NCBI GenBank assembly: GCA_964493665.1
Contig: CAZBOZ010000002.1
Coordinates: 1-64,000 of the forward strand
Origin: DAOSVX01 sp964493665
Lineage (GTDB): Bacteria; Bacillota_I; Bacilli_A; RF39; UBA660
Direction of reading: 5' to 3'
DNA length: 64,000 nucleotides
This document shows positions 8,434 through 16,800 of this stretch, piece by piece. The notes beneath the pieces are model-generated. The model saw only the letters and a program-made list of their open reading frames with translations, did not search any database and was not told the origin of the DNA. A program made the translations under genes and the position numbers. Within the stretch, counting starts at the first letter, position 1. Every line of letters starts with the position of its first letter.

Positions 8434-10161
8434 ATGTATATAAAGAAAAATCATATTATTATTACATTATTTATCACAGGAATAATATTGTTTTCTTTAT
8501 GCTTTTATATTGGTTATTTACAAATAGGCAATCATAAGTTAAAACCATTTGAAATATTAAGTGTTGAAGAAATAAATGGTGAAGTAATATTTAACGTTGA
8601 AAAGAATTTTTATGCTAAAGAATATGAAGTCATCATTTATGATGAAGATAATAATATTATTACTGACGAAAAACATACTCGTAATGAAGATATTGTAAAA
8701 GATCTCTCTTATTATTATTTAAAAACATTAAAAATGAAAGTTATAGCTATTCATGATGAAGAAACGGAACTTGCATCAAGTAATATTTATGCTTTTACTT
8801 GGAATAGTCCATCTTTTAGTAGTGCTAATAGTATATATATACCCAAAGATAACGATTTTAATGTTTTAGTTGATGGTGACTTTACTAAAGAAAGTTACAA
8901 ATTACAATTGAAAAATGGTACCAAGGTAATTTATGAAAAAAGCATTGAGGATAGTTTAGTGTCTGTTCCTTACGATATAGTAGCTAATTATTCGGGTAGA
9001 ATAAATGCTGCCATATTAAATGAGAGTGAAAAAAAAGTTAGTTCTTTTAACTTTTATATTAATACTATTGTAATAGGTAATGTTGAAATATTAAGCCCTG
9101 TAACGGAAAATGTCTCGTGGGAAAACATTATATTTAGTTATGAAGGCGGCAACAATGCTGATTCAGTTTTACTTTATATATATGAAATTACTAATAAAGG
9201 AGAAAAATTAAATAGAATAATTGGTCTTACTACTAAAGAAACAGAAATAAACATTAATTATTTTAATGAAGATACCACCTATAAGTTTGAATTAGTGGCT
9301 GGTTATAAAGATTATAAAGAAATTTATCGTAAAGATAGTGTGACAATTAAAATAGGCAAAAAAAGTCTAGTCAGTCAAGTATATACTGATATGGACTTTA
9401 TAAGTTTAAATCCTGGAACTAAACTTAATTTATATACTAATACTGAAGGAGCTAAAATAATGTATAGCTTAGATGGTAGGGATCCAGTAGTATATGGTTC
9501 AATGTATACTGAACCTCTAACTATTAAAGAAGATACTACTTTAATGGCTACAGCTATAAAACAAAATATGAATAATAGTATTACCAGTACTTTTAATATA
9601 AAAGTGGCTGTTAAAACTCCAGTTGTTTATTTATCCCCTTCCAATCAAAAATCTAATTTTGGTGTTAGAAAAGTTGGTTATACTAATGAAAGAGAAATGA
9701 TGAATAAAGTAGCAGATGTAGTTGAAAAAGTATTAAAAGCAAGTGGAGTCAAAGTATATAGAAATGATTCTGAAACAAATATAAAAACTTGGGTGGCCGA
9801 AAGTCGTGAAGTTGCTTCTGATTTGCATTTAGCTATCCATTCTAATGGTAGTACTAATCATGATATGGAAGGAATGGAAATATATGTTCATGAAGAATTG
9901 AGCCCAGCTTATTCAATAGCTCAAACTATTTATAATGATTTATTTGATTTATATCAAAAGGATGGTCATACTGTTGGTAGAGGGGTTTTATTTGCTAGAG
10001 GTAGAATGGCTGAAGTTCATCCTTTAAACATTCCTATGGGAGTTTTAATAGAAATTGCTTATCATGATAATAAAGATGATGCTAAGTGGATAGTTGATAA
10101 TATTGATGAAATAGGTAATAGTATAGCCAATTCAGTTTTAAGATATTTCCAAATTAAATAA
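8434..10161 (+). CDS. Exported N-acetylmuramoyl-L-alanine amidase-like protein
   Basis: The 575-residue protein has an N-terminal membrane anchor or signal (about residues 8-28), a long beta-rich region, a chitobiase C-terminal-like module (about 320-385, KIMYSLDGRDPVVYGSMYT) and a C-terminal Amidase_3-type domain (about 394-575). The latter shows LSPSNQKSNFG, DLHLAIHSNGS and GVLIEIAYHDN, matching the second His and catalytic Glu regions of zinc amidases. The canonical DPGHGG motif with the first zinc His is replaced by LSPSNQ, as in a subgroup I recall from Firmicutes cell-wall enzymes. It would cleave the peptide from the glycan strand outside the membrane. It lies 14 bases after the exporter pair, with AAAGGGAG as ribosome site, so it may be co-transcribed. 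Confidence 0.75.
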   Translation: MYIKKNHIIITLFITGIILFSLCFYIGYLQIGNHKLKPFEILSVEEINGEVIFNVEKNFYAKEYEVIIYDEDNNIITDEKHTRNEDIVKDLSYYYLKTLKMKVIAIHDEETELASSNIYAFTWNSPSFSSANSIYIPKDNDFNVLVDGDFTKESYKLQLKNGTKVIYEKSIEDSLVSVPYDIVANYSGRINAAILNESEKKVSSFNFYINTIVIGNVEILSPVTENVSWENIIFSYEGGNNADSVLLYIYEITNKGEKLNRIIGLTTKETEININYFNEDTTYKFELVAGYKDYKEIYRKDSVTIKIGKKSLVSQVYTDMDFISLNPGTKLNLYTNTEGAKIMYSLDGRDPVVYGSMYTEPLTIKEDTTLMATAIKQNMNNSITSTFNIKVAVKTPVVYLSPSNQKSNFGVRKVGYTNEREMMNKVADVVEKVLKASGVKVYRNDSETNIKTWVAESREVASDLHLAIHSNGSTNHDMEGMEIYVHEELSPAYSIAQTIYNDLFDLYQKDGHTVGRGVLFARGRMAEVHPLNIPMGVLIEIAYHDNKDDAKWIVDNIDEIGNSIANSVLRYFQIK

Positions 10162-10174
10162 TTTATGTTATTAT
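10146..10174 (+). promoter_or_regulatory. Possible promoter of the suf operon
   Basis: TTTCCA (10146-10151), 17-base spacer, then TGT plus TATTAT (10169-10174), an extended -10. A very similar ATGTTATTATAA block precedes the 61-residue gene at 15.8 kb. Confidence 0.5.
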
Positions 10175-10196
10175 AAACGACGAGAAAAGAGGAATT

Positions 10197-10955
10197 ATGA
10201 TGCTTAAAATAAATGATTTAACTGTAGAAATAAATAATAATATTATATTATCTTCTTTTAATTTAGACATAGCTAGTAATGAAATACACGCAATTATGGG
10301 TCCTAATGGGGTTGGTAAAAGTACTATATGCAAAGTTATTTTAGGTGATTCTTCTTATAAAGTCACAAAGGGTCATATTAGTTTCTTAAATAAAGATATT
10401 ATTAAATTAAATCCCACTGAAAGAAGTAGAATGGGCCTTTATTTAATAAATCAAAATCCCATAGAAATAGAAGGAGTCTCTAATGCTTCAATGCTAAGAA
10501 CAGCATTATCTGATATAAGAGGCGAAAATATTCCTATATTTGAATTTAATGAAGAACTAAAATCTATTTGCCAAATGTTAAAATTACCAGAATCATTTAT
10601 CCATCGTGGTATAAATGAGGGTATGAGTGGTGGCGAAAGAAAGAAAAATGAACTTTTACATATGTGGGTTCTAAAACCAAGATTAATTATTTTAGATGAA
10701 ATAGATTCTGGGTTAGATGTAGATGCCTTAAAAGTAGTAACTTCTTCTATAAAAGAATACTTAAAAAAATATAAAGCTTCACTTTTAATAATTACTCATC
10801 ATTCTCAAATATTAAAATATATAAAGCCTGATTATGTCCATATATTAAAAGATAAAAAAATAATTAAAACCGGTTCTTATAAATTAGCTAATGAAATAGA
10901 AAAAAACGGCTTTACAAACATTTACAAAGAATTTACAATAAGCGAGAATAATTAA
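10197..10955 (+). CDS. sufC: Fe-S cluster assembly ATPase SufC
   Basis: SufC is the ABC-type ATPase of the SUF scaffold complex. The 252-residue product has Walker A GPNGVGKSTICK (about residues 35-46), the SufC-specific signature EGMSGGERKKNELLHM, Walker B LIILDEIDSGLDVDAL and the H-loop ITHHSQIL. The EIDSGLD sequence and the shortened signature separate SufC from transport ATPases. Two adjacent ATG codons (10197, 10200) follow an AGAGGAATT site; either could be used. It begins a sufC, SufB/D-like, sufS, sufU operon with 1 to 12 bases between genes. Confidence 0.95.
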   Translation: MMLKINDLTVEINNNIILSSFNLDIASNEIHAIMGPNGVGKSTICKVILGDSSYKVTKGHISFLNKDIIKLNPTERSRMGLYLINQNPIEIEGVSNASMLRTALSDIRGENIPIFEFNEELKSICQMLKLPESFIHRGINEGMSGGERKKNELLHMWVLKPRLIILDEIDSGLDVDALKVVTSSIKEYLKKYKASLLIITHHSQILKYIKPDYVHILKDKKIIKTGSYKLANEIEKNGFTNIYKEFTISENN

Positions 10956-10956
10956 T

Positions 10957-11565
10957 ATGAAAGAGCTGTTTTTAAAAGACGAAGAAATAGAATTAAATCC
11001 TAATAACAATCAAGTAATAAATGTTTCTGGAAAAGTAACTATTAAAGAAATAAATAATTTAAAAGACAATTCTTATATTATAAATGTTTTTAAAAATAGT
11101 ATTTTAAATTATTATAAAAATGATAAAAATTTTTCTAACAATATAAATATAATTATGAATGCTGGTGACAATTCAACAATTAGTTTTAATTATTCATTTG
11201 AATGCTTAAAACCTTGTAAAATAAATATCTTAACTAATTTAAATGGTAATAACATAAAAAGCAATATAAAAATACATGGCGTTACTTCTAAAAGAGGTTC
11301 TTCTTATATAGAAGCTAATGCTATAGTTAAGAAAAACACCATTAATAATGAAATTAATGAAGAGATCAAAGTACTAAAACTAAATGATGAAGAAAGTGTT
11401 ATAAAACCCAATTTACAAGTAAATACTAATAATATTATAGCTAGTCATAATACAACTTGTAAAATGATTGATAAAGAAAGCTTATTTTATTTAATGAGTA
11501 AAGGATTAAGCAAAGCTAAAGCCATAAATTTAATAAAAGAAGGCTTTTTAAATAACTTAAATTAA
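10957..11565 (+). CDS. Short SufB/SufD-family scaffold protein
   Basis: The 202-residue product shows the SufBD C-terminal core: IKPNLQVNTNNIIASHNTT, then KESLFYLMSKGLSKAKAINLIKEGF near its end. The central part is a beta-helix of repetitive beta-strands (NNINIIMNAGDNSTISFNY). Normal SufB and SufD are about 400-470 residues, so this is roughly half length, lacking the N-terminal helical region. The SHNTT segment resembles SufD, whose His in this motif helps build the cluster. It lies 1 base after sufC and 12 before sufS. In a standard sufCDSUB operon sufB would follow sufU; here a DUF2207 gene follows after a terminator. It may be the only SufB/D protein of the cell and act as a homodimer with SufC, like the minimal SufBC-type systems described from archaea and other anaerobes (inference). 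Confidence 0.8.
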   Translation: MKELFLKDEEIELNPNNNQVINVSGKVTIKEINNLKDNSYIINVFKNSILNYYKNDKNFSNNINIIMNAGDNSTISFNYSFECLKPCKINILTNLNGNNIKSNIKIHGVTSKRGSSYIEANAIVKKNTINNEINEEIKVLKLNDEESVIKPNLQVNTNNIIASHNTTCKMIDKESLFYLMSKGLSKAKAINLIKEGFLNNLN

Positions 11566-11577
11566 AAAGGAGTAATT

Positions 11578-12774
11578 ATGAATAGAGAAGATTTTCCTAT
11601 ATTAAATAGTAATATTATTTATTTTGACAATGCTGCTACTTCTTTAAAACCTAAACAAGTAATTGCTAAAATGGATGAATATTATAATTCTTATTCTTCT
11701 AATATTAAAAGAGGAGATTATGATATTTCTAATAAAGCTGATATTGAATATGAAAATGTTCGTAGTTTAGTTAAAGAACTTATAAATGCTCAAGAAGAAA
11801 AAGAGATAATCTTTACTAGTGGTACAACTGAGTCTTTAAATTTAATAGTAGAAGGCTATTTTAAAGATGCTTTAAAAGAAAATGATGAAGTTTTAATAAC
11901 CAAAAGTGAACATGCTTCTAATATTTTACCTTGGTTTAAATTAATTAAAACTAATAATATTAAAATAAACTATATTCCCCTTAATGATAATTATGAAATA
12001 ACTTTAGATAATTTTAAAAAAGTAATAACTCCTAATACTAAAGTAATATCTATTGCTCATATAACTAATGTTATAGGAGATATTCGCCCTTTAAAAGAAA
12101 TAATATCTTATGCTCACTCTTTGGGGATTTTAGTTGTTATAGATGGCGCCCAAAGTATTCCTCATATCAAAGTAGATGTAAAAGATTTAGATATTGATTT
12201 CCTTGCTTTTTCAGCTCATAAAATGTTGGGACCAACTGGAGTAGGAGTTTTATATGCCAAAGAAAATTTACTTAATAAAATAAATCCTCTTAATTTAGGG
12301 GGTGGAATGAATGAGTCATTTGCAGAAAATGGTAATTATGTATTAAAAGAATTACCAACTAGATTAGAAGCTGGTACTCCTAATATTGCTGGAGTAATTG
12401 GTTTGGGTGAAGCAATAAGATATATAAATAAGATTGGAATATCTAATATAGAAAATTATGTTAGTGAACTAAAAAGTTATTTAGTAACTAAATTAAAGCA
12501 AATACCTCATATAAATATCATAAATAAAACATCTAACCACGGTATAATAGCATTTACTGTTGAAGGCATATTTGGTCAAGACGTAGCATTTTATTTAAAT
12601 AAGTATAATATATGTGTTAGATCTGGTAATCACTGTGCCAAGATGTTAAAAGATGTTATTGGAGTATCAAATACTATAAGAGTAAGTTTATATTTTTATA
12701 ACACTAAAGAAGAAATAGATAAATTTGTAACTCTTTTAAATGATAAATCCAAAATAGAAAAAGAGATGCTTTAA
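11578..12774 (+). CDS. sufS: Cysteine desulfurase SufS
   Basis: SufS is a PLP enzyme that takes sulfur from L-cysteine for Fe-S assembly. The 398-residue product shows IYFDNAATSLKPKQVI near the N-terminus, FTSGTTESLNLI, VVIDGAQSIPHIKVDV with the PLP-ring Asp, and FSAHKMLGPTGVGVLY with the PLP lysine at about K215. RSGNHCAK carries the catalytic Cys at about C353. The short loop around this Cys is typical of group II (SufS) desulfurases, which depend on SufU or SufE. An AAAGGAG site precedes the ATG. The stop overlaps the sufU start by one base (TAATG), indicating coupled translation. Confidence 0.96.
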   Translation: MNREDFPILNSNIIYFDNAATSLKPKQVIAKMDEYYNSYSSNIKRGDYDISNKADIEYENVRSLVKELINAQEEKEIIFTSGTTESLNLIVEGYFKDALKENDEVLITKSEHASNILPWFKLIKTNNIKINYIPLNDNYEITLDNFKKVITPNTKVISIAHITNVIGDIRPLKEIISYAHSLGILVVIDGAQSIPHIKVDVKDLDIDFLAFSAHKMLGPTGVGVLYAKENLLNKINPLNLGGGMNESFAENGNYVLKELPTRLEAGTPNIAGVIGLGEAIRYINKIGISNIENYVSELKSYLVTKLKQIPHINIINKTSNHGIIAFTVEGIFGQDVAFYLNKYNICVRSGNHCAKMLKDVIGVSNTIRVSLYFYNTKEEIDKFVTLLNDKSKIEKEML

Positions 12775-13205
12775 TGAACGAGGATGTTAGAAGAGAAATA
12801 ATTTTAGGATATAATTCTCATCCTTTTAATAAACAAACTATTAATGATTCTTCATATATTAAGGTCAATTCAAATAATGAATCATGTATTGACAATATAA
12901 ATTTATTTATAAAAATTGAAAATGATATTATAAAAAGCTTTTATTTTGATGGTGAAGCTTGTGCTATAACAACATCAGCCACATCTATTATGATAAAATC
13001 TTTGCTAGGCAAAAAACTAGATGAAGTATTAGAATTCATTATTAATTATGAAAATATGATTAACGAATTACCATATAATAAAGAATTATTAAAAGAAGCT
13101 AATGTATATGAAGAAATATATAAGCAACAAAACAGAAAAAGATGTGCTTTACTTCCTTATATGGGATTAAGAAAAGCTATAGAAGAATATAAAAACAATC
13201 TTTAA
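12774..13205 (+). CDS. sufU: Sulfur transfer protein SufU
   Basis: The 143-residue product has the SufU layout: three zinc-binding cysteines in NESCIDNI (about residue 41), DGEACAITTSATSIM (about 63) and RKRCALLPY (about 124). In characterised SufU proteins a Zn-bound Cys accepts sulfur from SufS. The usual NPxCGD reads NESCID here: the Asp ligand is kept, the Gly is lost. It is coupled to sufS by a TAATG overlap and is the last gene of the operon, ending in a terminator whose stem contains the stop codon. Confidence 0.92.
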   Translation: MNEDVRREIILGYNSHPFNKQTINDSSYIKVNSNNESCIDNINLFIKIENDIIKSFYFDGEACAITTSATSIMIKSLLGKKLDEVLEFIINYENMINELPYNKELLKEANVYEEIYKQQNRKRCALLPYMGLRKAIEEYKNNL

Positions 13206-13218
13206 AGATTGTTTTTTT
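13194..13218 (+). terminator. Terminator after the suf operon
   Basis: A perfect 10-bp inverted repeat (AACAATCTTT / AAAGATTGTT) with seven T residues. The sufU stop codon lies inside. Confidence 0.85.
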
Positions 13219-13260
13219 ATTAAATAATGATAAAATAAAAGTATGATTAGGAGTGATTTT

Positions 13261-15123
13261 GTGAAAAAAATAATTTTATTTCTAGCTCTTTTATTACTAC
13301 CAATAACTGTTAATGCTTCCACTACAGATAAATATTATATAGAAGCTAATATTAAATCTAATGGTGATATAGAAGTAAAAGAATTAAAAGTGTTAGATGG
13401 GAGCTTTAATGGTATATATACTAATTTAAGATATACCAATTATGGCTTGCAAAAGTTTAGTGGGATATTAGATGACTTTGAAGGTAGTGATATATACAAT
13501 GCTACTAATATTGAAGATCTAAAAGTATACGCGGTAGATTTAAACAATTTAAGTTTTGATAACATTTTAGATAGAGCAACATTATTTACTGAAGCTAGTA
13601 GTGCTGAAGTTGGTGATTATGGCGTATATGTAAAAAGCACTAACTCTATAGGAGTAGATTTATCAATCTATATGCCTAGTACTTATGGAGAAGCTTCACT
13701 AGTGACTTATACTTTAAAAGATGCTGTAGTAATACATAATGATGTGGCTGAAGTGGCTTGGGATTTTATTAGTTCTAGTTATGAAGAAGATATAAATGAT
13801 CTAACCATAACTATAAACTTGCCAGGCGATAGCGAAGAATTAAGAGTATTCTCTCATGGACCATTAAGTGGAACAAATGAAATAGTTAGTGATAGCGAGG
13901 TAAAAGCTATTTGGACTAACTTACCAGCTTATAAAGCTGTGGATGTTAGAGTAGTATTTGATAAATCTTTAGTTCCAAATGGAACTAAAACATCAGGAAT
14001 AGATGGTTTAGATAATATTTTAGCAGTTGAAAAAGCTCGTGCTGACAAAGCTAATGCTGAAAGACAAAGAATTAAGACTACATATATAATTTTAACTGTT
14101 TTATTTGGTGGCTATGTCGCTGGAGCCATAGTAGTCGCTATTAGATATTATTTAAAATATGATAAAGAATATAAAGTAAACTTTAATGGCGATTATTATC
14201 GTGAATTTATTGAAGACTATGATGTAGAAGTTATCGATTACTTATTTAACAAAAGTATAACTCCTAATGCCATGAGTGCTTCAATAATGAATTTAATTTA
14301 TAAAAAGAAAATAGATATTGAAAAAATAATGGAAAAAAATAAAGAATCATATAAATTTATTTTAAAAACTAAAGAAGGAGCTTCTCCTACTGAAATAAAA
14401 TTATTATATTTCTTATTTGATAAAGTTGGTAATGGTAAAGAGTTTACTATAAAAGAATTAAAAGATTATGCTAGAGGATCTTCTTATCAAACTTTCTTAA
14501 ATACTTATTCCGATTGGAAAAAATCAGTATTAGATGACGGACATAAACAAGACTTTTATGAAGATTTAAAAAAACCAAAAACTTTTGGAATTTTGTATGC
14601 ACTTTTAGGAGGATTACTATTTTTCTTAAATATGTTCTATCAAACTGATATAATCTTTGGGCGTTTCTTATTTCCAGTAGCAATTGGTTTATTAATTTAT
14701 ATGATTGCTTTTAAAAGAAAGACTAAAAAAGGTGCTGAACATTATACTAAATGGACAAAATTTAAAAACTTTTTAAATGACTTTGGCAACTTCAAAGAAA
14801 AAGAACTTCCAGAAGTAAAACTATGGGAAAGATATTTGGTGTACGCTACAGTGTTTGGTATAGCCGAAAAAGTATCTAAAACCATGAATGTTAAAATTCA
14901 TGAAATGGATCCTAAAGGAACTATGTATGATTATGACTTAATGCCATTGTTTTATTTAAATATGAATTCTGAAATTTCTAGTGCTATAAATAATGCAGTT
15001 AGAGAGTCAGTTACATCAGCTATAGCTAAATCAGCAGAGAGTAGTTCATCTGGTGGCGGTGGCGGCTCATCATTTGGCGGTGGTGGATTCGGTGGCGGCG
15101 GCTCCGGTGGCGGAAGATTTTAA
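13261..15123 (+). CDS. DUF2207 membrane protein with glycine-rich tail
   Basis: The 620-residue product has a signal peptide (KKIILFLALLLLPITVNA), an exported N-terminal domain of about 250 residues, a membrane helix near residues 275-300 (ILTVLFGGYVAGAIVVAI), a cytoplasmic part, two more helices near 440-490, and a final tail of about 25 residues made of Gly, Ser and Phe (SSGGGGGSSFGGGG). This is the arrangement of DUF2207 (YciQ-like) proteins, whose function is unknown. The GTG at 13261 is taken as start because AGGAG lies 8 bases before it and the signal peptide begins right after. A terminator follows. It stands alone between suf and the next operon. Confidence 0.82.
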   Translation: MKKIILFLALLLLPITVNASTTDKYYIEANIKSNGDIEVKELKVLDGSFNGIYTNLRYTNYGLQKFSGILDDFEGSDIYNATNIEDLKVYAVDLNNLSFDNILDRATLFTEASSAEVGDYGVYVKSTNSIGVDLSIYMPSTYGEASLVTYTLKDAVVIHNDVAEVAWDFISSSYEEDINDLTITINLPGDSEELRVFSHGPLSGTNEIVSDSEVKAIWTNLPAYKAVDVRVVFDKSLVPNGTKTSGIDGLDNILAVEKARADKANAERQRIKTTYIILTVLFGGYVAGAIVVAIRYYLKYDKEYKVNFNGDYYREFIEDYDVEVIDYLFNKSITPNAMSASIMNLIYKKKIDIEKIMEKNKESYKFILKTKEGASPTEIKLLYFLFDKVGNGKEFTIKELKDYARGSSYQTFLNTYSDWKKSVLDDGHKQDFYEDLKKPKTFGILYALLGGLLFFLNMFYQTDIIFGRFLFPVAIGLLIYMIAFKRKTKKGAEHYTKWTKFKNFLNDFGNFKEKELPEVKLWERYLVYATVFGIAEKVSKTMNVKIHEMDPKGTMYDYDLMPLFYLNMNSEISSAINNAVRESVTSAIAKSAESSSSGGGGGSSFGGGGFGGGGSGGGRF

Positions 15124-15147
15124 AAAGAGACTAAAATCTCTTTTTTT
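15122..15147 (+). terminator. Terminator after the DUF2207 gene
   Basis: A 9-bp stem AAAAAGAGA / TCTCTTTTT with a 6-base loop and a T run. Confidence 0.85.
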
Positions 15148-15170
15148 GTTATAATTAGGTTGGTGATATT

Positions 15171-15806
15171 ATGAATATAAATATCAATGGTAATAATATA
15201 AAAGTTATTATAGTTAAAAAAAATATAAAAAATATGTATTTTCGTATAGACGAAAATTCTAATCTTTTAATTACGGTTAATAGATTTGTTAGTGATAATG
15301 AAATAAGAAAAATAATAGCCGAAAAAAAAGATGTAATATTAAAAATGTATAGTCACAAAATAAAAGAACTGGATAATAATGCTTATTTTACTTATTTAGG
15401 TAACAAATATAATGTTTTATATGATTCTAAGCTAAAACAAGTATATTTAGAAGGTAACGAAGTATATACTAAAGATGATAAAATGTTAGATAAGTTTTAT
15501 TTAAAAAAGAGTTTAGAAATTTTTGAAAACAGAATCAATGCTAAAAAAGTAAACTTTTCTAATTTGCCAATATTTTCTATTAAAATAAGAAAAATGAAAA
15601 CTAGATGGGGAGTTTGTAATACTAAGGATAAAATAATAACCTTAAATACTGAATTATTAAAAAAAGATATGTCTTTAATAGATTATGTTGTAATTCATGA
15701 AATGTGTCATTTTTATCATCCCAATCATTCCAAAGAATTTTGGAAACTTGTTGAAGCACATTATCCATATTATAAAGAAGCCAGAAAAATGTTGAAACAG
15801 ATTTAA
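15171..15806 (+). CDS. YgjP-like (DUF45) metallohydrolase
   Basis: The 211-residue product ends with the DUF45/SprT-like zinc site VVIHEMCHFYHPNHSKEFW, where HExxH plus the distal His bind metal and Glu is catalytic. Upstream KMKTRWGVCNTKDKIITLN is the second family signature. The N-terminal half is the beta-rich YgjP region (residues about 1-90). E. coli YgjP is reported as a UTP pyrophosphatase, while related WLM/SprT proteins are proteases, so the reaction here is open. A GGTGATATT ribosome site precedes the ATG. A promoter for the next small gene starts inside its 3' end. Confidence 0.85.
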   Translation: MNININGNNIKVIIVKKNIKNMYFRIDENSNLLITVNRFVSDNEIRKIIAEKKDVILKMYSHKIKELDNNAYFTYLGNKYNVLYDSKLKQVYLEGNEVYTKDDKMLDKFYLKKSLEIFENRINAKKVNFSNLPIFSIKIRKMKTRWGVCNTKDKIITLNTELLKKDMSLIDYVVIHEMCHFYHPNHSKEFWKLVEAHYPYYKEARKMLKQI

Positions 15807-15820
15807 TAAAATGTTATTAT
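15792..15820 (+). promoter_or_regulatory. Promoter of the 61-residue gene
   Basis: TTGAAA (15792-15797), 17-base spacer, TATTAT (15815-15820) preceded by TGT. It begins inside the end of the upstream gene. Confidence 0.7.
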
Positions 15821-15841
15821 AAGCAGCACGGAGGAAGAGTT

Positions 15842-16027
15842 ATGGAAAAGCAACCAATACCAGAAATGGTAGAAATAATGGAAATTCATGCTAAATTAAG
15901 TGAAGGAATTTCACCTTTGCAACAAGAACTTTTAGATGATTTAATGTTAATAGCAGCTTTAATGGCTGAAGAATTAAAAGTATGTCGCGAAAAGAACCAA
16001 CAAACAGAAGAGATCAAAGGGAAGTAA
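15842..16027 (+). CDS. Small acidic helical protein, unknown
   Basis: I do not recognise this 61-residue protein. It is predicted mostly helical and amphipathic (EMVEIMEIHAKLSEGISPLQ, then LLDDLMLIAALMAEELKV), acidic, with no signal or membrane helix and one Cys. The ATG follows a good CGGAGGAAG site. It has its own near-consensus promoter and its own terminator, so it is a real, independently expressed gene. A small regulator or antitoxin-like protein is conceivable, but nothing in the sequence proves it. Confidence 0.75.
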   Translation: MEKQPIPEMVEIMEIHAKLSEGISPLQQELLDDLMLIAALMAEELKVCREKNQQTEEIKGK

Positions 16028-16039
16028 TTCTCTTTTTTT
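16016..16039 (+). terminator. Terminator after the 61-residue gene
   Basis: Stem AAAGGGAA / TTCTCTTT (one G-U pair), loop GTAA, T run. The stop codon is in the loop region. Confidence 0.65.
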
Positions 16040-16073
16040 GTTTTATATGTTAAAATAAAAGCAGGTGAATATT

Positions 16074-16799
16074 ATGGAAAATATTACTTCTATAGATAAT
16101 AAAAAAGTTATTAATTGGGCTAAATTAAAAGATAAAAAATATCGTGATCTTAGCTCAAAGTTTTTAATTGAAGGAGAACATCTTGTTTTAGAAGCTTTAA
16201 AAAATGATGCCATAGAAGAAATAATTGTGACAGATGAAAAAGTATATGCTGATAATATACCTCATTATAATATATCTTTAAATATTATGAAGAAGCTTTC
16301 TTCTTTAACTACACCATCTAATGTAATGGCAGTTTGTAAAAAAATTGAAGAGGGAATTATAAGTGAGAAAATCATTTTATTAGATGGAATTCAAAATCCC
16401 GGAAATTTAGGAACTATAATTCGTAGTGCTTTTGCTTTTAATTTTAAAACTATTATTCTTGGTAATAATACCGTAGATATTTATAATGAAAAAGTAATTA
16501 GAGCTACTGAAGGAATGATATTTAATATTAATATATTAAGAAGAAATTTAAAAGAATATACATATGAATTAAAGGATAAAGAATATTTAATAGTAGGTAC
16601 TAATGTAAGTGATGGTGTTGATCCTAGAGAAATAAAAAACGATAAGATAGCTTTAATAGTGGGTAATGAAGGAAATGGCATAGATAAAGATTTATTATCT
16701 ATATGTGACAAATTAGTAAATATCAAAATGAATCCTGAATGTGAGAGTTTAAATGTTAGTATAGCAGCAAGTATTTTAATGTATGAGTTAGGAGACTAA
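16074..16799 (+). CDS. TrmH/SpoU-family RNA methyltransferase
   Basis: The 241-residue product is a SPOUT methylase that 2'-O-methylates rRNA or tRNA using SAM. The knotted catalytic domain has the three motifs: DGIQNPGNLGTIIRSAFAF (motif 1, about residues 105-123), ALIVGNEGNGI (motif 2) and IKMNPECESLNVSIAASILM (motif 3). The N-terminal 90 residues fit the L30e-like substrate-binding domain (FLIEGEHLVLEALKN). The ATG at 16074 is taken since AGGTGA lies just upstream; the GTG at 16065 sits in that site. It leads a run into rimM, trmD and an unknown gene with 1-8 base gaps or overlaps. The exact target base is unknown. Confidence 0.92.
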   Translation: MENITSIDNKKVINWAKLKDKKYRDLSSKFLIEGEHLVLEALKNDAIEEIIVTDEKVYADNIPHYNISLNIMKKLSSLTTPSNVMAVCKKIEEGIISEKIILLDGIQNPGNLGTIIRSAFAFNFKTIILGNNTVDIYNEKVIRATEGMIFNINILRRNLKEYTYELKDKEYLIVGTNVSDGVDPREIKNDKIALIVGNEGNGIDKDLLSICDKLVNIKMNPECESLNVSIAASILMYELGD

Positions 16800-16800
16800 G

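Noticed and set aside
9617..10161. Phage endolysin
   Set aside because: The domain resembles some lytic enzymes, but it has a membrane anchor and lies among chromosomal genes with no phage genes around.
10957..11565. Frameshifted remnant of a longer sufD
   Set aside because: Only one base separates it from sufC, so no room exists for a lost N-terminal part, and the frame is intact with conserved C-terminal motifs.
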